From Trinickia dinghuensis (GTDB lineage: Bacteria; Pseudomonadota; Gammaproteobacteria; Burkholderiales; Burkholderiaceae), in assembly GCF_003367175.1 (NCBI RefSeq), contig NZ_QRGA01000003.1:124681-188680 (forward strand): a stretch of DNA of 64,000 nt. The letters run 5' to 3'. Numbering within the stretch: the first letter of the stretch is position 1; each line of letters opens with the position of its first letter. The notes below the pieces were generated by a model. That model was not told the origin of the DNA and made no database searches. It saw only the letters and a list, made by a program, of their open reading frames with translations. Shown piece after piece: positions 18,280-25,860 of this stretch. Position numbers and translations under genes: made by a program.

Positions 18280-19052
18280 CAAACGATCGACCCGTCTCGC
18301 GATGGAGCCAAGCGCAACTGAGTCTGTGGCTTTCGCGCCGCCGCCTAGATCAATTGCGAAGAATCGCCGTGTCGCTCCCGCCGGGCGCGACGCCGCTCGA
18401 CGCGATCGACCGCGCGCTCGACCTTGCGACGGCCCCGATCTTTGCCCCCCGCCCTGGCGCCCTAGTCGATGAAGCCGAATCGGCGCACGCCGTCGAACAA
18501 CTCGCCGCGATGGAGGCAAGACTCGCCGCCATCACGGCGACGTCGGAGCAAGTCCTCTCCGCGAAACTCGACCGACTTGCCTTGGTCGTCGATCAGGTTC
18601 GCGACCTGGCCATCGCATCGAGTCCAGCAACGCTCGCTTCCGGCTCGTTGGATTTCGAAGATCAAGCCGACGAGAGCGCCGGCGGCGATGTCGGCGAAGA
18701 CATCAGCCAATGGCTCCGGGTTCGGCTCGCGGTGGCGGGAGAAACACCCAAAGAAGTCGCGGTTATTCGAGCGACCGCCCAATCGGTCGCTCGCCCTTTC
18801 GGGCCATCTTCGATTACGCGGTTCGACGCGATCTTGTCGGCGGTCGATGGCCGACCGATCCGTGACGCGTTGTCGTCCGGCCCGATCTTCGTCTCAGACA
18901 TCGAAGCGAGCCGCGCGCTCGCTCGGCTTGATCGCGGCCAGCCGATTTGCCTGTTGTGCCGCCCTTCGCGAGATGGCCGCTGGACCGTCGACGCGCATTT
19001 GGTCGACAAGTCCGGCGAGACTGGCGACGCGATCGCATCATTCCTCGCTTGA
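18276..19052 (+). CDS. Unknown protein coupled to the relaxase
   Basis: A 258-residue protein that overlaps the relaxase stop (ATGA), so the two are translationally coupled. Residues 1-60 have an Arg/Leu-rich helical region. Residues 85-115 are predicted helix with a heptad look (AAMEARLAAITATSEQVLSAKLDRL). The C-terminal part is a mixed domain with ICLLCRPSRDGRWTV. No membrane segment is seen. Position suggests a mobilisation accessory protein, possibly helping the relaxase at oriT, but no family is recognised. Confidence 0.7.
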   Translation: MTNDRPVSRWSQAQLSLWLSRRRLDQLRRIAVSLPPGATPLDAIDRALDLATAPIFAPRPGALVDEAESAHAVEQLAAMEARLAAITATSEQVLSAKLDRLALVVDQVRDLAIASSPATLASGSLDFEDQADESAGGDVGEDISQWLRVRLAVAGETPKEVAVIRATAQSVARPFGPSSITRFDAILSAVDGRPIRDALSSGPIFVSDIEASRALARLDRGQPICLLCRPSRDGRWTVDAHLVDKSGETGDAIASFLA

Positions 19053-19101
19053 TGGTCAGCCAAGCTGGCCGGCCGTTTTTCGGGCGAACGCGCCAGGTGG
19101 G

Positions 19102-19140
19102 TTTTCACCGTGAAAACGGTGCGTCGGGTGTATAGCCACA
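19102..19140 (+). other. Predicted oriT/nic region, R388-like
   Basis: A hairpin CACCG-TGAAAA-CGGTG (19106-19121) nested in the palindrome TTTTCACCGTGAAAA is followed by CG, eight bases and then ATAGCC. The R388 nic region, as I know it, reads GGTGCG, eight bases, nick, ATAGCC, behind a hairpin ending GGTGCG. Here GGTGCG (19118-19123), eight bases (TCGGGTGT) and ATAGCC (19132-19137) keep the same order and spacing, predicting the nick between 19131 and 19132. TrwC of R388 is a MobF relaxase, the same class as the one encoded 823 bases upstream. The rest of 19053-19350 shows no gene. Confidence 0.8.
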
Positions 19141-19350
19141 AAAAAACATCGAAACCACACGAGAGTCAATAAAATCCGAGACCTCGCTCCCACGCGGCGC
19201 GCGCCTGGCGCTGCGAGCGCCGGCCGCCATGCGATCGGCCGCTCGGGAAAACTGCGCGCAGCGTCCGCCGGAATTGGCGTCTGGTTCCGCGACAAGACGA
19301 TGGCTGGCGCTCGCTATACTCGCCAGCTTCCTCACATTTTTCATCGCGAC

Positions 19351-19923
19351 ATGAACAACACTTACATGACTGTGCTTGTGGCTCTCGCCGGAGCGGTCTC
19401 CACGCTCCTCGGCGTCTTGATCACAAGCCGAACCCAGGTCGCCAACCAAAAGCTCAACATTGAGTTTCAGGTCGAACTTGCCAGAGAGAAAGCGAGAAGC
19501 GACGCCTGGGCGGCCGCCAGCCAGTCGGCTGTCGTTCAGCTAGCCGTTGCCCACAAGAATCTCAGCCAAATCGCAAGAGAGTTTTCGTTGACCGGGCTCG
19601 ATATCATGTGGACGGCCTCAATGCCTGTCGCCGAGTTCAACATCAAATACCTGTCTCTGTGCGAGAAGGCGGACGAGCTGTTGATGATCGTGGATTTCCA
19701 TGCGCCCGACGCATCCGCGGCGGCCCGCGAGGTCTACGGGCAAATGAACATGTTTTGGGGCAGCTTTAAAAACATTCTCTATCAGACCGAGAAAGGCAAA
19801 ACCCCGAGTGAGCTTTCGTCTCAGCTTGGGGCCGCGCACGACGCGGCGAAACTGATTGGCGAAAAAGCGGCTTTCGCGAAAGCCCGTCTGAGCGAGACGT
19901 TTCAAGAACATTTCGTGAACTAG
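19351..19923 (+). CDS. Membrane-anchored protein, function unknown
   Basis: A 190-residue protein with one membrane segment near the N-terminus (about 5-24: VLVALAGAVSTLLGVLITSR). A predicted helical cytoplasmic part follows (VANQKLNIEFQVELAREKARSDAW and later helices). It is the first gene on the far side of oriT, in the leading region, reading in the direction that would enter a recipient early. An in-frame ATG at 19300 would add 17 residues. No family is recognised. Leading-region genes on conjugative elements often protect the incoming DNA, but nothing specific supports that here. Confidence 0.65.
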   Translation: MNNTYMTVLVALAGAVSTLLGVLITSRTQVANQKLNIEFQVELAREKARSDAWAAASQSAVVQLAVAHKNLSQIAREFSLTGLDIMWTASMPVAEFNIKYLSLCEKADELLMIVDFHAPDASAAAREVYGQMNMFWGSFKNILYQTEKGKTPSELSSQLGAAHDAAKLIGEKAAFAKARLSETFQEHFVN

Positions 19924-20177
19924 CCTTCTGCACGGTGCCGGCCATCAACCCCGCCGTCGGCACGATGAGCGACGCTGACGGAGTGAGGGCGCGTTTGGCT
20001 TCGCAACATGCCGCCGCTCACGGAGGGTTGAGACGGTCTTCGGCTGGCCAACCGAAACGCATTCCCCCATGAGAACCGTATAGTTGGCTCGACAGAGCGG
20101 CTGTGGTGGCAAAATCGGGCAATGCATTCGCATCGATCAGCTACGGCGCACAAACACAACCATCATGGAGGGGTCGC
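19924..20177. other. Intergenic spacer
   Basis: No gene or strong structure is seen. It should contain the promoter and ribosome binding site (GGAGGGG) for the next gene. Confidence 0.4.
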
Positions 20178-20939
20178 ATGTTTGGCAGGTTTTTTAGGAG
20201 TAAAGAGACAGGCGCACGCGGGGAAACCATTCCCTCTCGCCATGATGGATTTCCAGACACGAGCACGTTGTCCGGCGCCTGCCCTCGCTGCAAAACCCAA
20301 TCGAGTTTCGAAACAACAGGGGCAATCCCAGTGACATTCAGCGACATGACCACCGTCGACCGTAGCGGGTCAATGGTCCGCGTCCCCTATGACCGGGTGG
20401 CCGTGCTTGTTTGTCGCCACTGCCACCAAGGCGTCGCTGTGATCGAAGAACAAATGACCGGCGAGCATCCGTCGGCGAGCAGCAAGGGGGGTGGTCAGCT
20501 CTGGTGGCGCGGTGTCCATTGGTGGCCCTTCCCTGGTGGCGCCAACGACCCGGCAATACCGCCGAAAATCCAAGACACGTTCGACGAGGCATGCCGAGCG
20601 ATTGCCGCAAACTGCCCGCGCGCTGGCGCGGTGATGGCGAGGCGCACGCTAGAAGCGATCGCCGCCGATCGCGGCGAAACCGATGGCCCGCTCGTTAAAA
20701 GGCTCGCGGCGTTGACGAGTCAAGGCTTGCTCCCCTCGACCTTCTCCGATTGGGCGAAGGAGGTGCGGCTTGTCGGAAACGTCGGCGCGCACTTCGACTT
20801 GGAGGATGATGTTTCCTCAAAAGACGCGGAACAGCTCAGAGACTTTATCGCCGAGCTTCTAAACCACCTCTACGTTCTGCCCAGCAAGCTGGCCACCCGA
20901 AGGGCGAACGCCAATCGGGCCACCACGCCTCCTCGATAA
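20178..20939 (+). CDS. Zinc-ribbon plus DUF4145 protein
   Basis: A 253-residue protein. The first part has two CxxC pairs (CPRCKTQ and CRHCHQG) that look like a zinc ribbon. The C-terminal half is a DUF4145 domain (about 130-235: FDEACRAIAANCPRAGAVMARRTLEAIAADRG, LVKRLAALTSQGLL, WAKEVRLVGNVGAHFD). DUF4145 is an all-helical HEPN-like domain often found next to restriction or other defence genes. GGAGGGG precedes the ATG. It lies in the leading region beyond oriT. A defence or anti-defence role is suggested by family habit and context only. Confidence 0.75.
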   Translation: MFGRFFRSKETGARGETIPSRHDGFPDTSTLSGACPRCKTQSSFETTGAIPVTFSDMTTVDRSGSMVRVPYDRVAVLVCRHCHQGVAVIEEQMTGEHPSASSKGGGQLWWRGVHWWPFPGGANDPAIPPKIQDTFDEACRAIAANCPRAGAVMARRTLEAIAADRGETDGPLVKRLAALTSQGLLPSTFSDWAKEVRLVGNVGAHFDLEDDVSSKDAEQLRDFIAELLNHLYVLPSKLATRRANANRATTPPR

Positions 20940-21053
20940 GGTGGCCCTCATTTCGGCGGCTCCGCTCAGAGCCTGGCCGCTGAACACCATATCGCGAAAG
21001 CTTACGTGAAAAGGCAAAATCCAAGGCATCCGGGCAAATGTAGGGCATCCACC

Positions 21054-21965
21054 ATGAAGTTCAATCGCTTTTCGTTGTGCTTCTTCGATGTGTTGGGTTT
21101 TGAATCGCGCTTCTCCGATCTTGGCCTGGACGGCATGCTTCGAAAGTATGTCGCTCTGATCGATCTCGTGGACGCGAAGAACGAGCACATGGGCCGCGTG
21201 TTTGGGGAGATGGGGTTTAAGGAAAGCGCCTACTGGCTGTCAGACGGCGACGCCTTTGTCGTTTCGCGTCTTCACGGCGCTTACGCCAGCGATTCGCTGC
21301 TTGTGTGGACGCACACGGATTTCCCCGAGGCTCGATACCCTGCCGCCGTCGACCTGGCGCCGGCCGAGCGCGAGCGGCTTGCATCCGAGCCCGCCGAAGG
21401 TTGGCTGTATCACCCCATCCCATGCGACAACCTGCTCGACATCTGCAACGAGATGATCTGCCACAGCTTGGAAATAGGGTTGCCGTTGCGCGGCGCGCTC
21501 GCTCTCGGCGAAGCTGTTCTACACAACGAGCGGGGCGTTTATCTTGGCCAGCCGCTCATCGACGCCGCGCGGATGGAGCACTCGCAAAGGATCATTGGCG
21601 CGTCGTTCACGCGCTCATTCATGAATCAGATCGTTCCGCCCAGGTATCTGGTGCCGTTTGACAAGCATCTAAAAGATGCACGCGACGACCTTTTTCAAGG
21701 AAGCGTCCTCGATTGGCCAAGGCACTGGCGGACAACCCGGAAGTCCGATCTTCGTGAAACCATTCGATCGCTCAACACGCTTCCGGCTGCGGCGGCCTAT
21801 TACGACAACACGCTTTGCATGCTCGACGCCTCCGATGCCCGAGCCGAAATGTTTGACGGGCCAGCGGAAGCGCCGCTTGGCAGCGTCTATCCGCAGTTTT
21901 CGACGAAAGAGCTTGCGCTTCGGGCTTGCGCCGTGAGGCGCATCAACGTCCGCACCCCTGAATAG
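21054..21965 (+). CDS. Nucleotidyl-cyclase-like protein
   Basis: A 303-residue protein. Its first strand reads SLCFFDVLGFES (D12) and a later hairpin reads YWLSDGDAFVV (D64, D66); this spacing matches the two metal-binding aspartates of class III nucleotidyl cyclases. The later RGALALGEAVL (146-156) and GVYLGQPLIDAARMEH are also typical of bacterial cyclase-like proteins in this fold, including the cyclases of Pycsar defence systems. No membrane segment is seen. The ATG at 21054 starts the conserved part. No obvious cyclic-nucleotide effector is adjacent on the same strand. The fold assignment is by eye; the product and role are unproven. Confidence 0.65.
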   Translation: MKFNRFSLCFFDVLGFESRFSDLGLDGMLRKYVALIDLVDAKNEHMGRVFGEMGFKESAYWLSDGDAFVVSRLHGAYASDSLLVWTHTDFPEARYPAAVDLAPAERERLASEPAEGWLYHPIPCDNLLDICNEMICHSLEIGLPLRGALALGEAVLHNERGVYLGQPLIDAARMEHSQRIIGASFTRSFMNQIVPPRYLVPFDKHLKDARDDLFQGSVLDWPRHWRTTRKSDLRETIRSLNTLPAAAAYYDNTLCMLDASDARAEMFDGPAEAPLGSVYPQFSTKELALRACAVRRINVRTPE

Positions 21966-22069
21966 GAGATTCCGGTGGTTTCCAAAAGACCGCCGGCAGG
22001 CACTGGGGGGGCGTCGCCTCACCCGCTTCGGCCTTCCGGCCTAAAGAGCGGCTGGCGGGCCGCCCCCGA

Positions 22070-22378
22070 CTAAGCCCGAGCGCCGTGGTCCATCGCCGCA
22101 AGGCGAATCTGTTCGATGAGGTTCGAAATTTCGCCAGAAAGCATCCGATACTCTTCGGTGATTTGCTCCTGGCTCTTGTTCGCCAGAAAAAATAGTTTGT
22201 CGGCGGCCCTGCGCACGAGGATCAACAACTCCGCGCCTTCGTCCAACTGGTTGGCGTTGCGCCATCGATCGATTGCGCCGCTCGCCAAGCCGAACAGTTC
22301 TTCACGCCATTTCTGCCGATTGACCACTCGGAGAATGTCTCTCTGGGCCGCAACACGATTATTAAACTCGCTCATCAA
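22070..22378 (-). CDS. Small helical protein, third gene of NTase operon
   Basis: A 102-residue, predicted all-helical protein (LRVVNRQKWREELFGLASGAIDRWRNANQ; SQEQITEEYRMLSGEISNLIEQIRL). It overlaps the nucleotidyltransferase gene by 17 bases, so the two are coupled. It could be a HEPN-type partner in the manner of MNT-HEPN pairs, but the RX4-6H motif of HEPN nucleases is absent. No family is recognised. Confidence 0.65.
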   Translation of the reverse strand: MMSEFNNRVAAQRDILRVVNRQKWREELFGLASGAIDRWRNANQLDEGAELLILVRRAADKLFFLANKSQEQITEEYRMLSGEISNLIEQIRLAAMDHGARA

Positions 22379-22997
22379 AACTCTCGCTTGAAAGAAGAAC
22401 GCGCATCCACTGTGTTATTGCGCTCGAAGCTTTCTTCGCTTCATCTATCTCCTGATCTGAAACTATCTGCCCATAGCCGCGTGTCGAAAGTATCCTCGCC
22501 CTGGCGAATATGTCGAAAATCTCAGTCCGAATCGGCACGCCCTCTTTCAACAAGAGTGGAGATCGACGTGAAAATATCGGAACCCCGCTCCCAAACGAAT
22601 AGCAAGTCGCGAAATTCCGCATTGCCAAAAACATGCACGACAGGTGAAAAACGCTGCTGTTTTCGTTTGCCGCCAGCGCCCTAGAAGACTCTTCGAACAA
22701 TCGCTCAAACTTCTCGCAGTCTGCGCGCCGGTCCTGATATGGCCCTGGTTCGCCAAGGCTGACCACGAAATCCAACCCATCTGACGCATATAGTAGCCGA
22801 GACTCTCGATGGATGTGCCACGCGAACGGGCTGCCCGCTCGCCACATCTCGGCAAGCCGATCATGGCTGTATATCGAAAACTTTTGAGGATCAAGGTCGA
22901 CGCGCTCACCGGACACGCAAGCCAACAGGTCGATGTCCGACCCTCGGTCTACTTCGCCTCGACAAACAGAGCCAAACGCATAGTAGTGAACAGTCAT
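22362..22997 (-). CDS. Nucleotidyltransferase-fold protein
   Basis: A 211-residue protein starting with a minimal nucleotidyltransferase (MNT) motif: YAFGSVCRGEVDRGSDIDLL, with G9-S10, D21 and D23, and a probable third acidic residue D76 (LDFVV). These residues bind metal and nucleotide in the family. The C-terminal half is helical. It overlaps the start of the pentapeptide gene stop by 4 bases (ATGA) and the next gene by 17 bases, making a tight three-gene operon. It may transfer a nucleotide to a protein or tRNA, as MNT antitoxins do to HEPN toxins. Substrate unknown. Confidence 0.8.
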   Translation of the reverse strand: MTVHYYAFGSVCRGEVDRGSDIDLLACVSGERVDLDPQKFSIYSHDRLAEMWRAGSPFAWHIHRESRLLYASDGLDFVVSLGEPGPYQDRRADCEKFERLFEESSRALAANENSSVFHLSCMFLAMRNFATCYSFGSGVPIFSRRSPLLLKEGVPIRTEIFDIFARARILSTRGYGQIVSDQEIDEAKKASSAITQWMRVLLSSESFDERV

Positions 22998-23938
22998 CGC
23001 CGGCCAAGCCTCTTTATAAGGATGGCGGTCAAGAACGCCATGCCGACCAAGCGCGTGGCCGCGATGACAGACGCCGCTGTCGGCCCGAACGAACCAACCC
23101 CGGCCACCCCGAAGAAGACGGCTGGCGCGTGCTGCATCCCCAGCAAATACCGGTGCAGGTTCCAGGGGTCGCCACCTATGGCCCCCTCAGACAGCCCGAT
23201 CACGAGGAATGCGAGCACAAAGCTGCGCAGCAATTTAAGAACGCTCTCGCCGTTCCCCCATACAAAGTCCAGCACACGAAAACAAATCCAGCTTCCGAAT
23301 TGCCTCACCACCACAATTCCACGATACTTTTCGCGGTAGTAGGTCTCTCCCGAAGCCCACGATTTATAAAGGTAAGATTCTGTCGCCTGCAATTCAAAAG
23401 AAATCGCCTTATTAACCGCCTTTGCGTCTCCGATTTGCTGATAATTCATGCGCAGCGAGCGCGCAAATCGCATTCTGAGGTTATCCTCCAACGGTGCTTC
23501 TTTTGACAAAATATCATCATCAATCTGACACCGCTCAAACGTCGCGTAAGCAAACTTGCATCCCGCAAACGACGTTTGATGAAAATTACATCCAATAAAA
23601 CGCGCCCCGGTGAAATCACAGGAATCAAAGAAGCATTGGTTGAAATAGCAACCATCGAAAACAGCATGAACGAAACTAACCTTGTGAAAAGCCGTTTTTT
23701 TGGCCGCATTAAGTCGCGTCAAAATCTTATACGAGAAATCAGCATTCTCCGCGGTAAGATTTTTCGCGACGTAATAATCTACGATTTGTTCTCGATTGCC
23801 TTTTTTCAAAACCGCCGAACCGATCATCCCCTCTGTGGACTGCGGGGGCGGCGCAGGCGTGGGCACGGCACTGAGCGCAGACGCTTCGCCGGTCTTGGAC
23901 GAACCGGTCGACTTCTTCCATCGTTTGAAAAGTCGCAT
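22994..23938 (-). CDS. Pentapeptide-repeat protein with ion-channel-like C-terminus
   Basis: A 314-residue protein. After a Pro/Ser-rich N-terminus, residues about 84-138 are pentapeptide repeats (A(D/N)LXX-like: HAVFDGCYFNQCFFD, TGARFIGCNF, HQTSFAGCKF) forming a right-handed beta-helix. Residues about 233-256 and 290-310 are membrane segments, with a pore-loop-like stretch between them (FFGVAGVGSFGPT) resembling the TVGYGD filter region of two-helix potassium channels. The filter residues are not canonical. It is the first gene of an operon with a nucleotidyltransferase. A membrane effector is plausible. The locus is AT-richer than its neighbours. Confidence 0.75.
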   Translation of the reverse strand: MRLFKRWKKSTGSSKTGEASALSAVPTPAPPPQSTEGMIGSAVLKKGNREQIVDYYVAKNLTAENADFSYKILTRLNAAKKTAFHKVSFVHAVFDGCYFNQCFFDSCDFTGARFIGCNFHQTSFAGCKFAYATFERCQIDDDILSKEAPLEDNLRMRFARSLRMNYQQIGDAKAVNKAISFELQATESYLYKSWASGETYYREKYRGIVVVRQFGSWICFRVLDFVWGNGESVLKLLRSFVLAFLVIGLSEGAIGGDPWNLHRYLLGMQHAPAVFFGVAGVGSFGPTAASVIAATRLVGMAFLTAILIKRLGRR

Positions 23939-24311
23939 TTTGTTTTCGGTCCCGTTGTGACGCGACGCGCCCGTCCGCGCGACGCCTATGTGGTCCCCCG
24001 CATTTTATCTGAACGCTTCTTGCCCGGAACCAGGGTGCTCGGGATTGGTTGACCGCACATCGCGCAAGAAAAAACACGGGCCAAATAGGAGGCAACGTTG
24101 GCTCGCAAAAATCGAACGTTGACGGCGGGATTCTCGCTCGGCGCTCTCGCGAAAGCGGATCGGGATGTTCATGGCGTATGGAGCGCTCTCCGTCCGTCGG
24201 CTAGTAAGCCACAACCGTTGACTGGCGGCCAATCTCGCGAGAGATTTTTGCCCGGAAGCTCCCGCCGCGCCACGCCCCGTCGGCGCTCACATAGCCAAGA
24301 CAGGATTGAAC
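23939..24311. other. Intergenic region before right-end small genes
   Basis: No secure gene. TTGCCCGGAA occurs twice (24018-24027 and 24248-24257). A TTG-start frame from 24098 has a strong AGGAGG site but a non-native composition (see rejected items). Confidence 0.4.
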
Positions 24312-24494
24312 ATGGACTCAACCACGCCGCGTCTCAGGCCCGAAATCGCCGACATCGCCGCGTTGCGTCAATTGGTCCGCAGCATAAACGACCGGCCGGG
24401 ACGTGTCCGGGTGCCGGACGAGCACGTCGAGCACGTCGTGCGAGAGTTGGCCAAGTATCATGGACTGGCGCTTGACGGCGAGTCGAAGCAGTGA
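24312..24494 (+). CDS. Small protein, function unknown
   Basis: A 60-residue frame (MDSTTPRLRPEIADIAALRQ...) with a predicted helical middle and no signal peptide. CAGGA precedes the ATG by 6 bases. Amino-acid use is normal for a soluble protein, unlike the overlapping frame. No family is recognised. Confidence 0.5.
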   Translation: MDSTTPRLRPEIADIAALRQLVRSINDRPGRVRVPDEHVEHVVRELAKYHGLALDGESKQ

Positions 24495-24511
24495 ACGTCG
24501 ATTGTTGCGGG

Positions 24512-24781
24512 CTAGCGAGTTGGACCGCTGTCTTTCGGTTTTTCAGTGCTGTTCGACGGGTTTACGGGACCCTTTGCCTCTCTTGCCAAAATCTCCGCGT
24601 CGGCGGCAAGTTCTGCTGCTTCAAGGGTCGGAAAACTGTCACCGACCCTCTGATCTCCTTCCCAGATTTCATATTTACCGTCAGGGCGACGGTAAATTTT
24701 GAAAGGACCGAAGTCTTCAACAAAAACTAGGTCTGGATCTGGCGGCATCGCATCGGTCGCTTTCTGCGTCTGGTCGGACAT
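24512..24781 (-). CDS. Small acidic protein, function unknown
   Basis: An 89-residue protein from the ATG at 24781; an upstream ATG at 24787 adds two residues. Residues 18-60 form a compact segment (PDLVFVEDFGPFKIYRRPDGKYEIWEGDQRVG) that looks like a small beta-sheet domain, followed by an Ala/Glu-rich helix. It has no signal peptide. It is the last gene before attR. No family is recognised. Confidence 0.6.
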   Translation of the reverse strand: MSDQTQKATDAMPPDPDLVFVEDFGPFKIYRRPDGKYEIWEGDQRVGDSFPTLEAAELAADAEILAREAKGPVNPSNSTEKPKDSGPTR

Positions 24782-24950
24782 ACGCATCTCATTAGGAAGA
24801 TTTCGTCGATCATATCATCCGGCATTTCCTCAACGGTTTAGCGCTAGCAGGGCTCTAACGCCGCGTCCGCAGGAATCAGGTCTGTCTGCAAGGTCGCCGA
24901 ATTCAGTGCCCCCCGGTTGGCCTATGGCTAAGGAAAGCGCGCTAGAATCC

Positions 24951-24974
24951 GGGGGTCCAAGCCAGTGGACCACC
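24951..24974. promoter_or_regulatory. Right candidate integrase arm site
   Basis: GGGGGTCCAAGCCAGTGGACC contains the perfect inverted repeat GGTCCA-N6-TGGACC and closely matches 3924-3946 near attL. It lies 65 bases inside attR. Confidence 0.5.
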
Positions 24975-25038
24975 GATTTCGGGCCCTGAACCGCCGCCAA
25001 CCTAGGCGGGGCGGGCGTTCCAGGGAGTTGACCTTGTC

Positions 25039-25055
25039 TCCCTGATTCGCCACCA
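25039..25055. repeat. attR, right 17-bp attachment repeat
   Basis: TCCCTGATTCGCCACCA, identical to the last 17 bases of tRNA-Met. There is no tRNA upstream of it, so it marks the far boundary of the island. Confidence 0.92.
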
Positions 25056-25065
25056 AATTAGCGCG

Positions 25066-25100
25066 AAAGCCCGCACTCTCACGACCTGCGGGCTTTTTCG
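25066..25100 (+). terminator. Displaced original terminator of tRNA-Met
   Basis: AAAGCCCGC (25066-25074) and GCGGGCTTT (25088-25096) form a stem followed by TTCG and TTTT. Its place 11 bases after the right repeat is where the tRNA terminator would stand in the uninterrupted chromosome. Confidence 0.82.
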
Positions 25101-25273
25101 TTTTGGCGCGCGGTGAGCCACTTGGTGAGCCATCCCGCGAATGCAAACGCTTTCGCACATCCACCGGAGGCGGGTTGGCGCCCGTTCCTTCCGACCGGTC
25201 AGGTGTCTACCGATTGCACAGATCAAATAGAAAGCGGGCCGCCGAGACAACCCAACCTACTGACCTTAAAGCC

Positions 25274-25618
25274 TCAAGCAAAAACAAAATACTTCCGCAC
25301 CGTCTCCACCACTTCCCACGTCCCCTTCATGCCGGGTTCGATCACGAACACGTCACCGGCCTTCAGATGCACGGGCTGCTCGCCTTCCGGGGTGATGATG
25401 CAGTAGCCGTCGAGAAAGTGGCAGAACTCCCACTTCTCATAATTCACCTCGAACTTGCCCGGGGTGCAGATCCAGGTGCCCATGATCTTGCTGCCGTCCT
25501 TGGAGAGGTAAGCGTTGAGATTCACGGTGTGCGGATCGCCGCCGATGCGCTTCCACTTGGTGGCATCGACGACGGGAGTCGGGCAGGTTTCGCGCAAAAC
25601 GGTAATGAAATCGGACAT
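25274..25618 (-). CDS. Cupin-domain protein (DUF861/Cupin_3)
   Basis: A 114-residue single cupin. The strands and motifs MGTWICTPGKFEVNYEKWEFCHFLDGYCIITPEG and VHLKAGDVFVIEPGMKGTWEVVE fit the Cupin_3 family (ureidoglycine aminohydrolase-like). The ATG at 25618 has GGAG before it; the frame extends upstream but not usefully. Cupin_3 proteins are metal-binding but the small stand-alone ones are mostly of unknown substrate. It is the first chromosomal gene after attR. Confidence 0.85.
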   Translation of the reverse strand: MSDFITVLRETCPTPVVDATKWKRIGGDPHTVNLNAYLSKDGSKIMGTWICTPGKFEVNYEKWEFCHFLDGYCIITPEGEQPVHLKAGDVFVIEPGMKGTWEVVETVRKYFVFA

Positions 25619-25860
25619 GTCGGCTCCAAGCCATCTAATAAGAGTAAGAGTGGGCCACGTTAGCACCCGGGGCATACCGGGGCATGTCTGGAGCCGACGG
25701 GGAGCTAGTATGGAACCGACACGGAGGCGCGGACGCCCGTCGTACGCGAAATCGACAGCGAATTAAGCATCCCTTCCCGAACGGCAACCGCGATCGATCT
25801 CGCCGGCTCGCGCGGGCGCGGAGCAAACGGTCCCGTACAGCGCGCTGCCTACCACCGCGC
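25619..25860. other. Intergenic spacer
   Basis: No gene or clear regulatory element seen between the cupin and Fic genes. Confidence 0.4.

Noticed and set aside
24098-24475. TTG-start frame with a strong AGGAGG site
   Set aside because: The translation is Arg/Ser/Ala-rich and shifts to a non-native composition after about 25 residues, and it overlaps the better small gene at 24312. A very short leader peptide cannot be excluded.
25056-25273. Possible short tRNA remnant or second element end after attR
   Set aside because: Only the 17-bp tRNA 3' end and a terminator are found; no further tRNA arms, integrase or repeats.
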